DNA of 64,000 bases. Source: Enterobacter ludwigii (GTDB taxonomy: Bacteria; Pseudomonadota; Gammaproteobacteria; Enterobacterales; Enterobacteriaceae). The DNA is taken from contig CEFQ01000005.1 in NCBI GenBank assembly GCA_900068845.1, positions 802,475 through 866,474 of the forward strand, read 5' to 3'. Both the position numbers and the translations under genes were made by a program. Positions 27,386 through 37,285 of the stretch are shown one piece after another. Positions within the stretch are counted from its first letter, which is position 1, and each line of letters begins with the position of its first letter. The notes beneath the pieces are model-generated. The model made no database searches. It was given only the letters and a program-made list of their open reading frames with translations, and was not told where the DNA came from.

Positions 27386-27420
27386 TAAAAAAATGGCAGG
27401 TCAGTTGCCTGACCTGCCAT
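27386..27420 (-). terminator. Terminator of gyrA
   Basis: ATGGCAGGTCAG (27393-27404) pairs with CTGACCTGCCAT (27409-27420). Read leftward it is followed by seven T. It lies 20 bp after the gyrA stop. Confidence 0.93.
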
Positions 27421-27439
27421 CCATAAACAGCGTTATGGA

Positions 27440-30079
27440 TTACTCTTCGTCATCCGCTTCTGGCGCTTCGTCGTCGCTCTCCACTTCCGGCGCGATATCC
27501 TCCTCGCCTTCCGCTACGCTACCGTCGATGGCGTCGAGTTCTTCCTCTTCCACCGGCTCAGCAACACGTTGCAGACCCACAACGTTTTCATCTTCCGCGG
27601 TACGGATCAGAATCACGCCTTGAGTATTACGGCCAACCACGCTGACTTCCGATACGCGAGTACGAACCAGCGTACCCGCATCGGTGATCATCATGATCTG
27701 ATCGCCATCAACCACTTGTACCGCACCAATTACCGGCCCGTTACGTTCGGTGACTTTAATTGAGATCACACCCTGCGTCGCACGCGACTTGGTTGGATAC
27801 TCGCTGTTGGCGGTACGTTTACCGTAACCGTTCTGCGTCACGGTGAGGATCGCGCCTTCTTCACGTGGCACAATCAGCGACACCACTTTGTCGTTAGCGG
27901 TCAACTTGATACCGCGTACGCCTGAGGCCGAACGACCCATCGCACGGACGGCAGTTTCCGCAAAGCGCACCACTTTACCGGCGGCAGAGAACAGCATCGC
28001 TTCGTCACTACCGTTGGTCAGCGCCACACCAATCAGCTCATCATCCTCACGCAGATTGATGGCGATGATGCCCGCGCTACGCGGACGGCTGAACTCCTGC
28101 AGCGCCGTTTTCTTCACGGTACCGCTGGCGGTTGCCATGAAGATGTTGAAGCCTTCAGTGTATTCGCGTACCGGCAGAATGGCGGTGATACGTTCGTTGG
28201 CTTCCAGCGGCAACAGGTTGACGATTGGACGACCGCGCGCACCACGGCTGGCTTCCGGCAGTTGATAGACCTTCATCCAGTAGAGACGGCCACGGCTGGA
28301 GAAGCACAGAATGGTGTCGTGGGTGTTGGCCACCAGCAGACGATCGATAAAGTCTTCTTCTTTAATACGTGCTGCGGATTTGCCTTTACCACCGCGTCGC
28401 TGGGCTTCATAGTCTCTCAGCGGTTGGTATTTGACATAACCCTGGTGCGACAGCGTCACCACAACGTCTTCCTGATTGATCAGGTCTTCGATGTTGATGT
28501 CAGCGCTATTGGCCGTGATTTCAGTACGACGTGCGTCGCCAAACTGGTCGCGCATCAGCTCTAGCTCTTCACGAATCACTTCCATCAGGCGCTCAGCGCT
28601 CTGCAGGATGTGCAGCAGCTCAGCGATCTGATCCAGCAGCTCTTTATACTCGTCGAGCAGTTTTTCGTGCTCAAGGCCGGTCAGTTTCTGCAGACGCAGA
28701 TCCAGAATCGCCTGTGCTTGCTGTTCGGTCAGATAATATTGACCCTCGCGAATACCGAACTGAGCTTCCAGCCACTCCGGACGTGCAGCATCGTTACCGG
28801 CACGTTCCAGCATGGCAGCAACGTTACCCAGATCCCACGACTGTGCCAAAAGGCCCAGTTTCGCTTCCGCTGGCGTTGGCGCACGACGAATCAGCTCAAT
28901 GATCGGATCGATGTTCGCCAGTGCAATCGCCAGGCCTTCCAGGATGTGGGCGCGATCGCGGGCTTTACGCAGTTCGAAAATGGTACGACGCGTAACAACT
29001 TCACGACGGTGACGCACAAAGGCTTCGATGATGCCTTTCAGCGTCATGATCTTCGGCTGGCCCTGATGCAGCGCCACCATATTGATGCCGAAAGAGACCT
29101 GCAGCTGTGTCAGCGAGTAGAGGTTGTTGAGAACCACTTCACCCACCGCATCGCGTTTGATCTCAATCACCACGCGCATGCCGTCTTTGTCGGACTCATC
29201 ACGCAGTGCGCTGATGCCTTCGACGCGCTTCTCTTTCACCAACTCAGCAATCTTCTCGATCAGGCGCGCTTTGTTCACCTGATACGGCAGTTCGTGAACG
29301 ATGATGGTTTCACGGCCGGTCTTGGCGTCAGTTTCCACTTCGCCACGTGCGCGGATGTAAATTTTGCCGCGCCCGGTGCGATACGCTTCTTCGATTCCAC
29401 GACGGCCATTGATGAACGCAGCCGTCGGGAAATCGGGCCCGGTGATGTGCTCCATCAAGCCTTCAACGGTGATGTCTTCATCTTCGATGAAAGCCAGACA
29501 GCCGTTGATCACTTCCGTGAGGTTGTGCGGTGGAATGTTGGTCGCCATACCTACCGCGATACCGGACGAACCGTTTACCAGCAGGTTAGGAATTTTGGTT
29601 GGCAGGACTTCAGGAATCTGCTCAGTGCCGTCATAGTTCGGCACGAAATCAACGGTTTCCTTTTCCAGGTCAGCCAGCAGCTCCGAGGAGATCTTTGCCA
29701 TACGCACTTCGGTATAACGCATCGCTGCAGCGGAGTCGCCGTCGACCGAACCAAAGTTACCCTGACCGTCAACCAGCATGTAGCGCAGGGAGAACGGCTG
29801 GGCCATACGTACAATACTTTCGTATACCGCGGAATCGCCGTGCGGGTGATATTTACCGATGACGTCACCGACCACACGGGCGGATTTTTTATAGGCTTTA
29901 TTCCAGTCGTTGCCCAGTTCGCTCATGGCAAAAAGCACACGGCGGTGTACCGGCTTCAGACCATCACGCACATCGGGTAAGGCTCGGCCAACAATGACCG
30001 ACATGGCGTAATCGAGGTAGGAGTTTTTTAACTCTTCTTCGATATTGACCGGTGTAATTTCTCTCGCAAGGTCGCTCAT
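27440..30079 (-). CDS. gyrA: DNA gyrase subunit A
   Basis: The 879-aa subunit A of DNA gyrase cuts and rejoins DNA to add negative supercoils, acting as A2B2 with GyrB. The catalytic Tyr122 lies in [10 protein letters not shown]. The quinolone-resistance region reads [17 protein letters not shown], so Ser83 is present and residue 87 is Glu, where E. coli has Asp. The C-terminal pinwheel domain includes the [10 protein letters not shown] gyrase box, and the tail is very acidic. Length is close to E. coli (875). It stands alone with its own promoter, divergent from ubiG, as in E. coli. Confidence 0.98.
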   Translation of the reverse strand: MSDLAREITPVNIEEELKNSYLDYAMSVIVGRALPDVRDGLKPVHRRVLFAMSELGNDWNKAYKKSARVVGDVIGKYHPHGDSAVYESIVRMAQPFSLRYMLVDGQGNFGSVDGDSAAAMRYTEVRMAKISSELLADLEKETVDFVPNYDGTEQIPEVLPTKIPNLLVNGSSGIAVGMATNIPPHNLTEVINGCLAFIEDEDITVEGLMEHITGPDFPTAAFINGRRGIEEAYRTGRGKIYIRARGEVETDAKTGRETIIVHELPYQVNKARLIEKIAELVKEKRVEGISALRDESDKDGMRVVIEIKRDAVGEVVLNNLYSLTQLQVSFGINMVALHQGQPKIMTLKGIIEAFVRHRREVVTRRTIFELRKARDRAHILEGLAIALANIDPIIELIRRAPTPAEAKLGLLAQSWDLGNVAAMLERAGNDAARPEWLEAQFGIREGQYYLTEQQAQAILDLRLQKLTGLEHEKLLDEYKELLDQIAELLHILQSAERLMEVIREELELMRDQFGDARRTEITANSADINIEDLINQEDVVVTLSHQGYVKYQPLRDYEAQRRGGKGKSAARIKEEDFIDRLLVANTHDTILCFSSRGRLYWMKVYQLPEASRGARGRPIVNLLPLEANERITAILPVREYTEGFNIFMATASGTVKKTALQEFSRPRSAGIIAINLREDDELIGVALTNGSDEAMLFSAAGKVVRFAETAVRAMGRSASGVRGIKLTANDKVVSLIVPREEGAILTVTQNGYGKRTANSEYPTKSRATQGVISIKVTERNGPVIGAVQVVDGDQIMMITDAGTLVRTRVSEVSVVGRNTQGVILIRTAEDENVVGLQRVAEPVEEEELDAIDGSVAEGEEDIAPEVESDDEAPEADDEE

Positions 30080-30123
30080 GGAGCCGCTATCCCTCTACAT
30101 AATCCCGGATTTAAAGGTGCGAA

Positions 30124-30152
30124 AGTATATCACATCGCTTCCCTTCGGTGAA
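30124..30152 (-). promoter_or_regulatory. Probable gyrA promoter
   Basis: Read leftward, TTCACC (30147-30152) and TATACT (30124-30129) are separated by exactly 17 bp, 45 bp before the gyrA start. The -10 matches the consensus at five of six positions. Confidence 0.6.
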
Positions 30153-30255
30153 CGCTAACCAGGCCTTAATCCCGCTTTTCCTTTAGCGTGAGAGATGCGT
30201 TCACCTGGCTTAAGCGTTTATACTGAGGGAATATTTTGTCTGGAGTGATGATTCA

Positions 30256-30981
30256 ATGAGTGAACAACCGCAGGAAAGCCGCCAGAACGTTGACCACGCC
30301 GAGATTGCCAAATTTGAGGCCGTGGCATCCCGCTGGTGGGATTTAGAGGGTGAATTTAAGCCGTTGCACCGTATCAATCCCCTGCGGCTTGGTTGGATAG
30401 CGCAGCACTGCCATGGTCTGTTCGGCAAGAAAGTGCTTGATGTCGGCTGCGGCGGCGGCATTCTAGCGGAGAGCATGGCGCGCGAAGGCGCTGAGGTTAC
30501 TGGCCTGGATATGGGCGCTGAGCCGCTGGAAGTGGCGCGTCTGCACGCGCTGGAGAGCGGCGTGAGCGTCAACTACGTGCAGCAAACCGTGGAAGATCAC
30601 GCGGCCAGTCACGCCGGGCAATATGACGTGGTGACCTGCATGGAGATGCTGGAGCATGTGCCGGACCCGCGCTCCGTGGTGTTAGCCTGCGCGCAGCTGG
30701 TGAAACCCGGCGGCGAGGTGTTCTTCTCCACCATCAACCGCAACCCAAAAGCCTGGCTGCTGGCGGTGTTTGGCGCGGAATATGTGCTGCGCATGGTGCC
30801 GCGCGGTACCCACGATGTGAAAAAGTTTATCCGCCCCGCTGAGTTGCTCAACTGGGTCGATGAAACTCCGCTGCGTGAAAGAAACATGATTGGCCTGCAC
30901 TACAATCCGCTGACCAACCAGTTCCGCCTGGGTCGCGGTGTCGATGTGAACTATATGATTCATACGCACCGTCAGGATTAG
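30256..30981 (+). CDS. ubiG: Ubiquinone biosynthesis O-methyltransferase UbiG
   Basis: The 241-aa SAM-dependent enzyme makes both O-methylations in ubiquinone synthesis. The SAM-binding motif [20 protein letters not shown] is near residue 60, followed by VTGLDMG and [16 protein letters not shown]. Length matches E. coli (240). A TATACT -10-like element at 30219-30224 precedes it. It is divergent from gyrA, as in E. coli. No oddities. Confidence 0.97.
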   Translation: MSEQPQESRQNVDHAEIAKFEAVASRWWDLEGEFKPLHRINPLRLGWIAQHCHGLFGKKVLDVGCGGGILAESMAREGAEVTGLDMGAEPLEVARLHALESGVSVNYVQQTVEDHAASHAGQYDVVTCMEMLEHVPDPRSVVLACAQLVKPGGEVFFSTINRNPKAWLLAVFGAEYVLRMVPRGTHDVKKFIRPAELLNWVDETPLRERNMIGLHYNPLTNQFRLGRGVDVNYMIHTHRQD

Positions 30982-31005
30982 CCCCAGCTTATACCCACTG
31001 CTTTC

Positions 31006-31083
31006 GTAGCGGCGCGATTCATCGCGCATTTCAATGGCGGCGCTGTGCCCGTCCAGGCAAGGCGCAATAAATTGCGCCGCTAC
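31006..31083. repeat. Dispersed palindromic repeat, long copy
   Basis: The left arm GTAGCGGCGCGATTCATCGC (31006-31025) and the right arm GCGCAATAAATTGCGCCGC (31062-31080), closing with TAC, are inverted repeats of 22 bp with about four mismatches, around a GC-rich centre. The arms recur, joined directly, at 8990-9027. It lies 25 bp after ubiG and may also terminate its transcript. Confidence 0.75.
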
Positions 31084-31411
31084 GGTTTGCGCCGACGCTA
31101 TCCAGATCAATTTCCTTTTAGACGCGTGCCAGCCTTTTTTATAGGCTGGACAAGTCACAAAAAATTCATAAGCAATTTTAGATAAGTTCGCTGCTGGCGG
31201 CCTTGTCGGGGCTTTTTTCACCTAAGAAAATTCCTGAAGCGCGTTGGTTGAGCAAGAAACACGCGCCCGATCATAAAGTGAAAAAAAAGTGCTTAGCGGT
31301 TGACACTAAGTGCAGGCCTTGCGGCATGCGGATCCAGGATTTTAGCCAGCCGGTAAGGACGATTTTTCAGTGAAAATCAACTCTTGTTAAGAAGAGATTG
31401 CTGACTAGAAT
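31084..31411. other. Gene-free stretch upstream of nrdA
   Basis: No gene was found. It includes a TTGACA at 31299 without a clear -10 partner. The regulatory sites of nrdA follow directly at 31412-31512. Confidence 0.5.
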
Positions 31412-31459
31412 ACTCACCATATTGTTGTTCAAACTTCCCGCACCCCCTATATATAGTGT
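31412..31459. promoter_or_regulatory. Two NrdR boxes upstream of nrdA
   Basis: CCCCTATATATAGTGT (31444-31459) matches the NrdR consensus ACACWATATATWGTGT at about 14 of 16 positions. ACTCACCATATTGTTG (31412-31427) matches at about 11. Their centres are 32 bp apart, three helical turns, the usual spacing for NrdR pairs in ribonucleotide reductase promoters. Confidence 0.7.
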
Positions 31460-31512
31460 TTATCCACAGGCTTACTCACAACGAGCGGCTTGTGCATAGA
31501 CCTTGTGCATAG
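31460..31512. promoter_or_regulatory. DnaA boxes upstream of nrdA
   Basis: TTATCCACA (31460-31468) is a perfect DnaA box abutting the second NrdR box. Two TGTGCATAG copies (31491-31499 and 31504-31512) are reverse-strand near matches (8 of 9). E. coli nrdA also has DnaA boxes tying its expression to replication. Confidence 0.7.
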
Positions 31513-31559
31513 ATGGGGGATAAATACGTCATTCATGCATGGACAGGTAAAAACGCGAC

Positions 31560-33845
31560 ATGAACCAAAGTCTGCTCGTTACTAAACGCGATGGCCGCCA
31601 GGAGCGCATTGATCTCGACAAAATTCACCGTGTACTGGATTGGGCAGCCGAAGGGCTGAACAACGTTTCAGTTTCACAGGTTGAACTGCGCTCACACATT
31701 CAGTTTTACGATGGCATCAGAACCTCTGATATTCATGAGACCATCATCAAGGCTGCCGCAGACCTGATCTCTCGTGATGCGCCGGATTATCAATACCTCG
31801 CCGCGCGTCTGGCTATTTTCCACCTGCGTAAAAAAGCGTATGGCCAGTTTGAGCCGCCGAAGCTGTACGATCAGGTTGTGAAGATGGTTGAGATGGGCAA
31901 ATACGACCGTCACCTGCTGGAAGATTACAGCACTGAAGAGTTCGAGCAGATGGACGAGTTCATCGACCATTGGCGCGACATGAATTTCTCCTACGCCGCC
32001 GTGAAGCAGCTGGAAGGGAAATATCTGGTGCAGAACCGCGTGAGCGGTGAGATCTACGAAAGCGCCCAGTTCCTCTATATTCTGGTGGCGGCTTGCCTGT
32101 TCTCTGGCTACCCGCGCGAAACCCGTATGGACTACGTGAAGCGCTTCTACGATGCGATCTCAACCTTCAAGATCTCATTGCCAACGCCAATCATGTCCGG
32201 CGTGCGTACCCCAACGCGTCAGTTCAGCTCTTGCGTATTGATCGAGTGTGGCGACAGCCTCGACTCTATCAATGCTACCTCCAGCGCCATTGTGAAATAC
32301 GTTTCTCAGCGCGCCGGTATCGGCATCAACGCTGGCCGCATTCGTGCGCTGGGCAGCCCAATCCGCGGTGGCGAAGCGTTCCACACCGGCTGTATTCCGT
32401 TCTACAAACATTTCCAGACCGCGGTGAAGTCCTGCTCGCAGGGCGGCGTGCGTGGTGGTGCAGCGACGCTGTTCTACCCAATGTGGCATCTGGAAGTAGA
32501 AAGCCTGCTGGTGCTGAAAAACAACCGAGGTGTTGAAGGCAACCGCGTGCGTCACATGGATTACGGCGTACAGATCAACAAGCTGATGTACACGCGCTTG
32601 TTAAAAGGTGAAGACATCACCCTGTTTAGCCCGTCTGACGTGCCTGGCCTGTACGATGCGTTCTTCGCCGATCAGGACGAGTTCGAGCGTCTATACACCA
32701 AATATGAGAAAGACGACAGCATTCGCAAGCAGCGCGTGAAAGCGGTTGAGCTGTTCTCACTGATGATGCAGGAACGTGCATCAACTGGCCGTATTTACAT
32801 CCAGAACGTCGATCACTGCAACACCCATAGCCCGTTCGATCCAAGCATCGCACCGGTTCGCCAGTCGAACCTGTGCCTTGAGATTGCACTGCCGACCAAA
32901 CCGCTTAATGACGTCAATGACGAAAGCGGCGAAATCGCCCTGTGTACGCTGTCGGCCTTCAACCTGGGCGCGATTAACAGCCTCGACGATTTGGACGAAC
33001 TGGCGACCCTCGCAGTGCGTGCACTTGATGCGCTGCTGGATTACCAGGATTATCCAATCCCGGCAGCACAACGTGGCGCCATGGGCCGCCGTACGCTGGG
33101 TATTGGCGTAATCAACTACGCCTACTACCTGGCGAAAAATGGCGTGCGCTACTCCGATGGCAGCGCAAACAACCTGACGCACAAAACCTTCGAAGCCATT
33201 CAGTTCTATCTGCTGAAAGCCTCGAATGAATTGGCGAAAGAGCAAGGTGCGTGCCCGTGGTTCAAAGAGACCACATACTCGCAGGGCATTCTGCCGATCG
33301 ATACCTACAAAAAAGATCTCGACGCGGTGTGCAACGAGCCGCTGCATCTGGATTGGGAAGGTCTGCGTGAGTCCATCACTACGCACGGTCTGCGCAACTC
33401 CACGCTCTCTGCGCTGATGCCGTCTGAAACCTCTTCGCAGATTTCGAACGCCACCAACGGTATTGAGCCGCCGCGCGGACATATCAGCATCAAAGCATCA
33501 AAAGACGGCATTCTGCGTCAGGTGGTGCCAGAGTATGAGCGTCTGAAAGATCAGTACGAACTGCTGTGGGAAATGCCATCTAACGACGGTTATCTGCAGC
33601 TGGTTGGCGTGATGCAGAAGTTCATCGATCAGGCGATTTCGTCGAACACCAACTACGATCCGAGCCGCTTTGCCAATGGCAAAGTGCCGATGAAACAGTT
33701 GCTGAAAGACCTGCTGACCGCTTACAAGTTCGGCGTAAAAACCCTGTACTATCAAAACACCCGCGACGGTGCGGAAGATGTACAGGACGATCTGGCGCCT
33801 TCCATTCAGGATGATGGCTGCGAAAGCGGCGCATGTAAGATCTAA
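31560..33845 (+). CDS. nrdA: Ribonucleoside-diphosphate reductase class Ia, alpha subunit
   Basis: The 761-aa R1 subunit reduces ribonucleoside diphosphates to deoxy forms in the cytoplasm with NrdB. An ATP-cone occupies residues 5-95. Active-site cysteines are in [22 protein letters not shown] and [10 protein letters not shown], the radical-transfer tyrosines in [10 protein letters not shown], and the redox-shuttle pair in CESGACKI at the C-terminus. Length equals E. coli NrdA. First gene of nrdA-nrdB-yfaE, under NrdR and probably DnaA control. Confidence 0.98.
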   Translation: MNQSLLVTKRDGRQERIDLDKIHRVLDWAAEGLNNVSVSQVELRSHIQFYDGIRTSDIHETIIKAAADLISRDAPDYQYLAARLAIFHLRKKAYGQFEPPKLYDQVVKMVEMGKYDRHLLEDYSTEEFEQMDEFIDHWRDMNFSYAAVKQLEGKYLVQNRVSGEIYESAQFLYILVAACLFSGYPRETRMDYVKRFYDAISTFKISLPTPIMSGVRTPTRQFSSCVLIECGDSLDSINATSSAIVKYVSQRAGIGINAGRIRALGSPIRGGEAFHTGCIPFYKHFQTAVKSCSQGGVRGGAATLFYPMWHLEVESLLVLKNNRGVEGNRVRHMDYGVQINKLMYTRLLKGEDITLFSPSDVPGLYDAFFADQDEFERLYTKYEKDDSIRKQRVKAVELFSLMMQERASTGRIYIQNVDHCNTHSPFDPSIAPVRQSNLCLEIALPTKPLNDVNDESGEIALCTLSAFNLGAINSLDDLDELATLAVRALDALLDYQDYPIPAAQRGAMGRRTLGIGVINYAYYLAKNGVRYSDGSANNLTHKTFEAIQFYLLKASNELAKEQGACPWFKETTYSQGILPIDTYKKDLDAVCNEPLHLDWEGLRESITTHGLRNSTLSALMPSETSSQISNATNGIEPPRGHISIKASKDGILRQVVPEYERLKDQYELLWEMPSNDGYLQLVGVMQKFIDQAISSNTNYDPSRFANGKVPMKQLLKDLLTAYKFGVKTLYYQNTRDGAEDVQDDLAPSIQDDGCESGACKI

Positions 33846-33857
33846 TCTCATCTTGTC

Positions 33858-33879
33858 AGGGCCGACAGTGGTCGGCCCT
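33858..33879. repeat. Hairpin between nrdA and nrdB
   Basis: AGGGCCGAC pairs perfectly with GTCGGCCCT around an AGTG loop. No T-run follows, so it is more likely an mRNA-stability or partial attenuation element than a full terminator. Confidence 0.6.
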
Positions 33880-33898
33880 CTTCACATTTGGACTCAAA

Positions 33899-35029
33899 AT
33901 GGCTTACACCACATTCTCGCAGAACAAAAATGACCAGCTGAAAGAGCCGATGTTCTTTGGCCAGTCCGTCAACGTTGCCCGTTTCGATCAGCAGAAATAT
34001 GACATCTTTGAAAAGCTGATTGAGAAGCAGCTCTCCTTCTTCTGGCGTCCGGAAGAAGTCGACGTCTCGCGCGATCGTATTGATTACCAGGCGCTGCCGG
34101 AGCATGAAAAGCACATCTTCATCAGCAACCTGAAGTATCAAACGTTGCTGGACTCGATTCAGGGCCGTAGCCCGAACGTGGCGCTGCTGCCGCTGATTTC
34201 CATCCCTGAGCTGGAAACCTGGATTGAAACCTGGGCGTTCTCCGAGACCATTCACTCGCGCTCTTACACGCACATCATCCGTAACATCGTGAACGATCCG
34301 GCGGTGGTGTTTGACGATATCGTCACCAACGAGCAGATTCTGGCGCGTGCGGAAGATATCTCGAAGTACTACGATGGCCTGATCGAGATGACCAGCTACT
34401 GGCATCTGCTGGGCGAAGGCACGCATCAGGTGAACGGTAAAACGGTCACCGTTAGCCTGCGCGATCTGAAAAAGCAGCTCTATATCTGCCTGATGAGCGT
34501 CAATGCGCTGGAAGCGATTCGTTTCTACGTCAGCTTCGCCTGTTCATTTGCCTTCGCCGAACGCGAGCTGATGGAAGGTAACGCCAAAATCATCAAGCTG
34601 ATTGCCCGTGATGAAGCGCTGCATCTGACCGGCACTCAGCACATGCTGAACCTGCTGCGCACCGGTGAAGACGATCCGGAGATGAAAGCGATTGCCGCAG
34701 AGTGCCGCGATGAATGCTACGATCTGTTCAAGAAAGCTGCCGAGCAGGAAAAAGAGTGGGCAGAATATCTATTCAGCGGCGGCTCAATGATTGGTCTGAA
34801 CAAAGACATTCTGTGCCAGTACATCGAGTACATCACTAATATCCGTATGCAGGCGGTGGGTCTTGACCTGCCGTTCCAGACGCGTTCGAACCCAATTCCA
34901 TGGATCAACTCGTGGCTGGTGTCGGACAACGTGCAGGTTGCACCACAGGAAGTTGAAGTGAGCTCGTATCTGGTCGGTCAGATTGATTCTGAAGTGGGCG
35001 AAGACGATTTCGACGGCTTCCAGCTGTAA
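33899..35029 (+). CDS. nrdB: Ribonucleoside-diphosphate reductase class Ia, beta subunit
   Basis: The 376-aa R2 subunit carries the di-iron centre and tyrosyl radical. Iron ligands are seen in TLLDSIQGR (Asp), [14 protein letters not shown] (Glu, His, and the radical Tyr corresponding to Tyr122) and [13 protein letters not shown] (Glu, His). The conserved C-terminal tail, needed to bind NrdA, ends DFDGFQL. Length equals E. coli NrdB. It lies 53 bp after nrdA and two bases before yfaE. Confidence 0.98.
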   Translation: MAYTTFSQNKNDQLKEPMFFGQSVNVARFDQQKYDIFEKLIEKQLSFFWRPEEVDVSRDRIDYQALPEHEKHIFISNLKYQTLLDSIQGRSPNVALLPLISIPELETWIETWAFSETIHSRSYTHIIRNIVNDPAVVFDDIVTNEQILARAEDISKYYDGLIEMTSYWHLLGEGTHQVNGKTVTVSLRDLKKQLYICLMSVNALEAIRFYVSFACSFAFAERELMEGNAKIIKLIARDEALHLTGTQHMLNLLRTGEDDPEMKAIAAECRDECYDLFKKAAEQEKEWAEYLFSGGSMIGLNKDILCQYIEYITNIRMQAVGLDLPFQTRSNPIPWINSWLVSDNVQVAPQEVEVSSYLVGQIDSEVGEDDFDGFQL

Positions 35030-35031
35030 GC

Positions 35032-35292
35032 ATGAGTCGCTCTGTTATTATTCTGCGCAGCTCCGGCTCCCGACTGGAATGCGCAGAAGATCACCCCAAT
35101 CTGCTGGCGACGCTGGAAGCCAATAATCTGTGCGTGGAGTTTCAGTGTCGCGAAGGCTACTGCGGCTCTTGCCGCATGCGTTTGCTGAAAGGCGAAGTGG
35201 CTTATGCGGAAACACCGTTGGCGTTTGTGCAGCAAGGTGAAATTTTGCCGTGCTGCTGTCGCGCCAAAGGGGAGATTGAAATCGAGTTGTGA
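35032..35292 (+). CDS. yfaE: 2Fe-2S ferredoxin YfaE (NrdB maintenance)
   Basis: An 86-aa plant-type ferredoxin with cluster cysteines in CREGYCGSC and a distal CCC near residue 77. In E. coli YfaE supplies electrons to rebuild the NrdB di-iron/tyrosyl-radical cofactor. It begins two bases after nrdB, so the three genes are one operon. Confidence 0.95.
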   Translation: MSRSVIILRSSGSRLECAEDHPNLLATLEANNLCVEFQCREGYCGSCRMRLLKGEVAYAETPLAFVQQGEILPCCCRAKGEIEIEL

Positions 35293-35299
35293 TTGAGCA

Positions 35300-35319
35300 G
35301 GTCGCCATGACTGGCGACC
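35300..35319 (+). terminator. Hairpin after yfaE
   Basis: GGTCGCC pairs with GGCGACC around ATGACT. Only TT follows, so termination would be weak or Rho-assisted. Confidence 0.4.
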
Positions 35320-35329
35320 TTACAGCGCG

Positions 35330-36526
35330 TTAGTTTTTGACTGTTTCGATAATATCTATCCAGCCGTGTCCGGTGCTGACTTCGCTGCCGTGCAGCCAGC
35401 GACGCAGCATGTTCATTGCCATCATCGCCACGACTTTCTGCCGCGTTTCCACATTATGTCGACCATGCGTGAACTTCACGCGCTGGCCCCAACTGGCTTC
35501 CGGCGTATGTAGCGCAATCGACACTTCTCCTTCCACTAAATTTCCCACCGACAATGCCAGCGCTGCGCCCTGCTGTTTCGCCCAGTCACGCGTGCGGGCA
35601 ACCTGTGCTTCCAGTTCTTCAGACTGCGGCGGCAGAATCTCCGCCTTGCTGAGCGCCACATCCGCTGCGGCCAGCTGCCAGTTAAGCAATCCGGCGGTAA
35701 ACTGCTCGCTCAGTGCCAAACGTAAACCACGATCCTGCAACTCGCGCGCCAGCAGCGCAGGTAAACCTTCAGTGCCTTCAAAGATGGTGCATTCAGCCAG
35801 TAACAGTTTTACCTGCTGCCACACTTGCTCCATCGCCACGCGCTGGCGCGCGGGTCCAGTGAGTTTGATTTCAATGATTGGCATCGATGAGCGATAGCCC
35901 ATCACCACCCCTTCGGGCAGCGGTAACGGCTCCAGCTCGGCGGCAATATCACTTTCTCCGCGCCCAAAAGTGGTGAGACGCAAACACAATGGCGGTTCCG
36001 GCAGTTCAAAGCGAGCTTTGAGGCGCGGAATGATCTCCTGCTCCACCATTACTTTGAACTCCGACGGCACGCCTGGCGTGAAGAAAATCCAACAGCGATT
36101 AAGCTGCATAGCGAAGCCGCACGCGGTGCCGACAGGATTATCCAGCATCTCAGCAATGGCGGGGATTTCTGCCTGCTTGCGATTGCTCGGTGCCATGACG
36201 CGTCCGCGACTGGCGAACCAGGCTTCCATTTTTTCCAGCCAGGCGTGCTGGATAACCAGTTCGCAGCCGCTGGCATTGGCAGCGGCCTGCGCGCTGAGAT
36301 CGTCGCTGGTTGGTCCTAAACCACCATTTACAATTAGCACGTCAGCAATCTGGCTGCGGCTCTGCAGCGCCTCCACCAGCGAGGTCATCGCGTCGCCCAC
36401 GGTGCTACGGCTGGTCATCGGTAAACCGTGCTGGAACAGCACATCGGCAAGCCAGGCGGCGTTAGTATCAACAATCTGCCCATGTAACACTTCATCGCCC
36501 GTTGAGAGCATTTCTACACGTATCAC
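35330..36526 (-). CDS. yfaY: CinA-like protein YfaY
   Basis: A 398-aa CinA-family protein. The N-terminal MoaB/MogA-like domain shows STGDEVLHGQIVDTNAAWLA and NGGLGPTSDDLSA, and a C-terminal domain resembles the CinA nicotinamide-nucleotide amidase fold (LSEQFTAGLL, in place of the family's catalytic ESCTGG). E. coli YfaY shares this changed motif, so amidase activity is doubtful. The start is GTG at 36526, chosen because AGGAGA lies seven bases upstream and the family begins (M)xxVEMLSTGDEV. It is convergent with yfaE. Confidence 0.9.
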   Translation of the reverse strand: MIRVEMLSTGDEVLHGQIVDTNAAWLADVLFQHGLPMTSRSTVGDAMTSLVEALQSRSQIADVLIVNGGLGPTSDDLSAQAAANASGCELVIQHAWLEKMEAWFASRGRVMAPSNRKQAEIPAIAEMLDNPVGTACGFAMQLNRCWIFFTPGVPSEFKVMVEQEIIPRLKARFELPEPPLCLRLTTFGRGESDIAAELEPLPLPEGVVMGYRSSMPIIEIKLTGPARQRVAMEQVWQQVKLLLAECTIFEGTEGLPALLARELQDRGLRLALSEQFTAGLLNWQLAAADVALSKAEILPPQSEELEAQVARTRDWAKQQGAALALSVGNLVEGEVSIALHTPEASWGQRVKFTHGRHNVETRQKVVAMMAMNMLRRWLHGSEVSTGHGWIDIIETVKN

Positions 36527-36640
36527 GTTGCGTTCTCCTTTTCCCTGTCGCTTTACTGTAGGAAGCGCGCAGGCGAAACACAATCGCGGATGATGCGAAA
36601 CAGGAATTAGCGGGGAATTAGCGGGAGGAAAACAAGAATC

Positions 36641-36662
36641 GGGCGCGAAGCAAGTCGCGCCC
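36641..36662 (-). terminator. Terminator after elaB
   Basis: GGGCGCGA (36641-36648) pairs with TCGCGCCC (36655-36662). Read leftward it runs into GATTCTTGTTTTCC, a fair T-rich tail. Confidence 0.6.
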
Positions 36663-36670
36663 GTTGGAAC

Positions 36671-36979
36671 TTAACGTCGTGCCAGCAGTAAACCTACAAA
36701 CAGGCCAGCGGCGGCACCGATGCCAATCCCCTGCCACGGTTTTTCATGCACATAATCATCGGCACGATAGGCCGCATTTTTGGCACGATAGTAATAACTG
36801 TCTGACGCCTGGCTAACGCGAGATTTCACGTCTTCCAGCGCTTGTTCAGCTTTGAGTTTCAGTTCGATGTATTTCTGATCGGCCGGATCGCCTGACGCGC
36901 GTAATACTTCTTCCAGCGTTTCGGTCAGCAGCGCCAGGTCGTCATCAAGGCGTGTTTCAAATTGGTCTGAAGATGACAC
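36671..36979 (-). CDS. elaB: Tail-anchored ribosome-associated protein ElaB (DUF883)
   Basis: A 102-aa protein of the ElaB/YqjD/YgaM family. A helical, acidic N-terminal part (1-75) precedes a C-terminal membrane anchor GIGIGAAAGLFVGLLLARR. Family members attach ribosomes to the inner membrane in stationary phase under RpoS. The start is GTG, with GGAGG nine bases upstream. It stands alone and neighbours opgD and elaA. Confidence 0.92.
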   Translation of the reverse strand: MSSSDQFETRLDDDLALLTETLEEVLRASGDPADQKYIELKLKAEQALEDVKSRVSQASDSYYYRAKNAAYRADDYVHEKPWQGIGIGAAAGLFVGLLLARR

Positions 36980-37185
36980 TATGTAGTTCCTCCATGTTCC
37001 TAACTCGTTGTGATTTAACTATAGTCATAAATTCCAATTTTGCTGGGCGGCGAGCGCCAGGATTTAACCGAGTTTGGATCATCTCATTGCAAAGTTATGT
37101 CATCAGCGGCGTGGCGGCGCGAAATCTGCTTCGCTTATTTGATTAATCTGATAAATTTTCCGCAGACTGAATTTTTCAATTTCGC

Positions 37186-37248
37186 GACTGTCGTAACCCC
37201 CTGTAGCCTGACGCTCAGCGTCACATGTGTGAAGTACGCACGACAGTC
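37186..37248. promoter_or_regulatory. Nested inverted repeats in the opgD leader
   Basis: GACTGTCGT (37186-37194) is the exact complement of ACGACAGTC (37240-37248). Inside it lies TGACGCT-c-AGCGTCA (37209-37223), also perfect. The outer pair ends 37 bp before the opgD start. Both could form one RNA hairpin or be protein-binding sites. Nothing else was found in the 306-bp elaB-opgD gap. Confidence 0.55.
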
Positions 37249-37285
37249 ACAATACACCCGAGCAGCTAAGGATTAGATTTCCGGC

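Noticed and set aside
28610..29980. 456-aa open frame opposite gyrA.
   Set aside because: It is the antisense shadow of a strongly conserved gene; its length reflects gyrA codon use, and the residues show no domain.
31006..31083. Considered as a simple ubiG terminator.
   Set aside because: There is no T-run, and the same arms recur at 8990-9027, so a dispersed repeat explains it better; a secondary terminator role remains possible.
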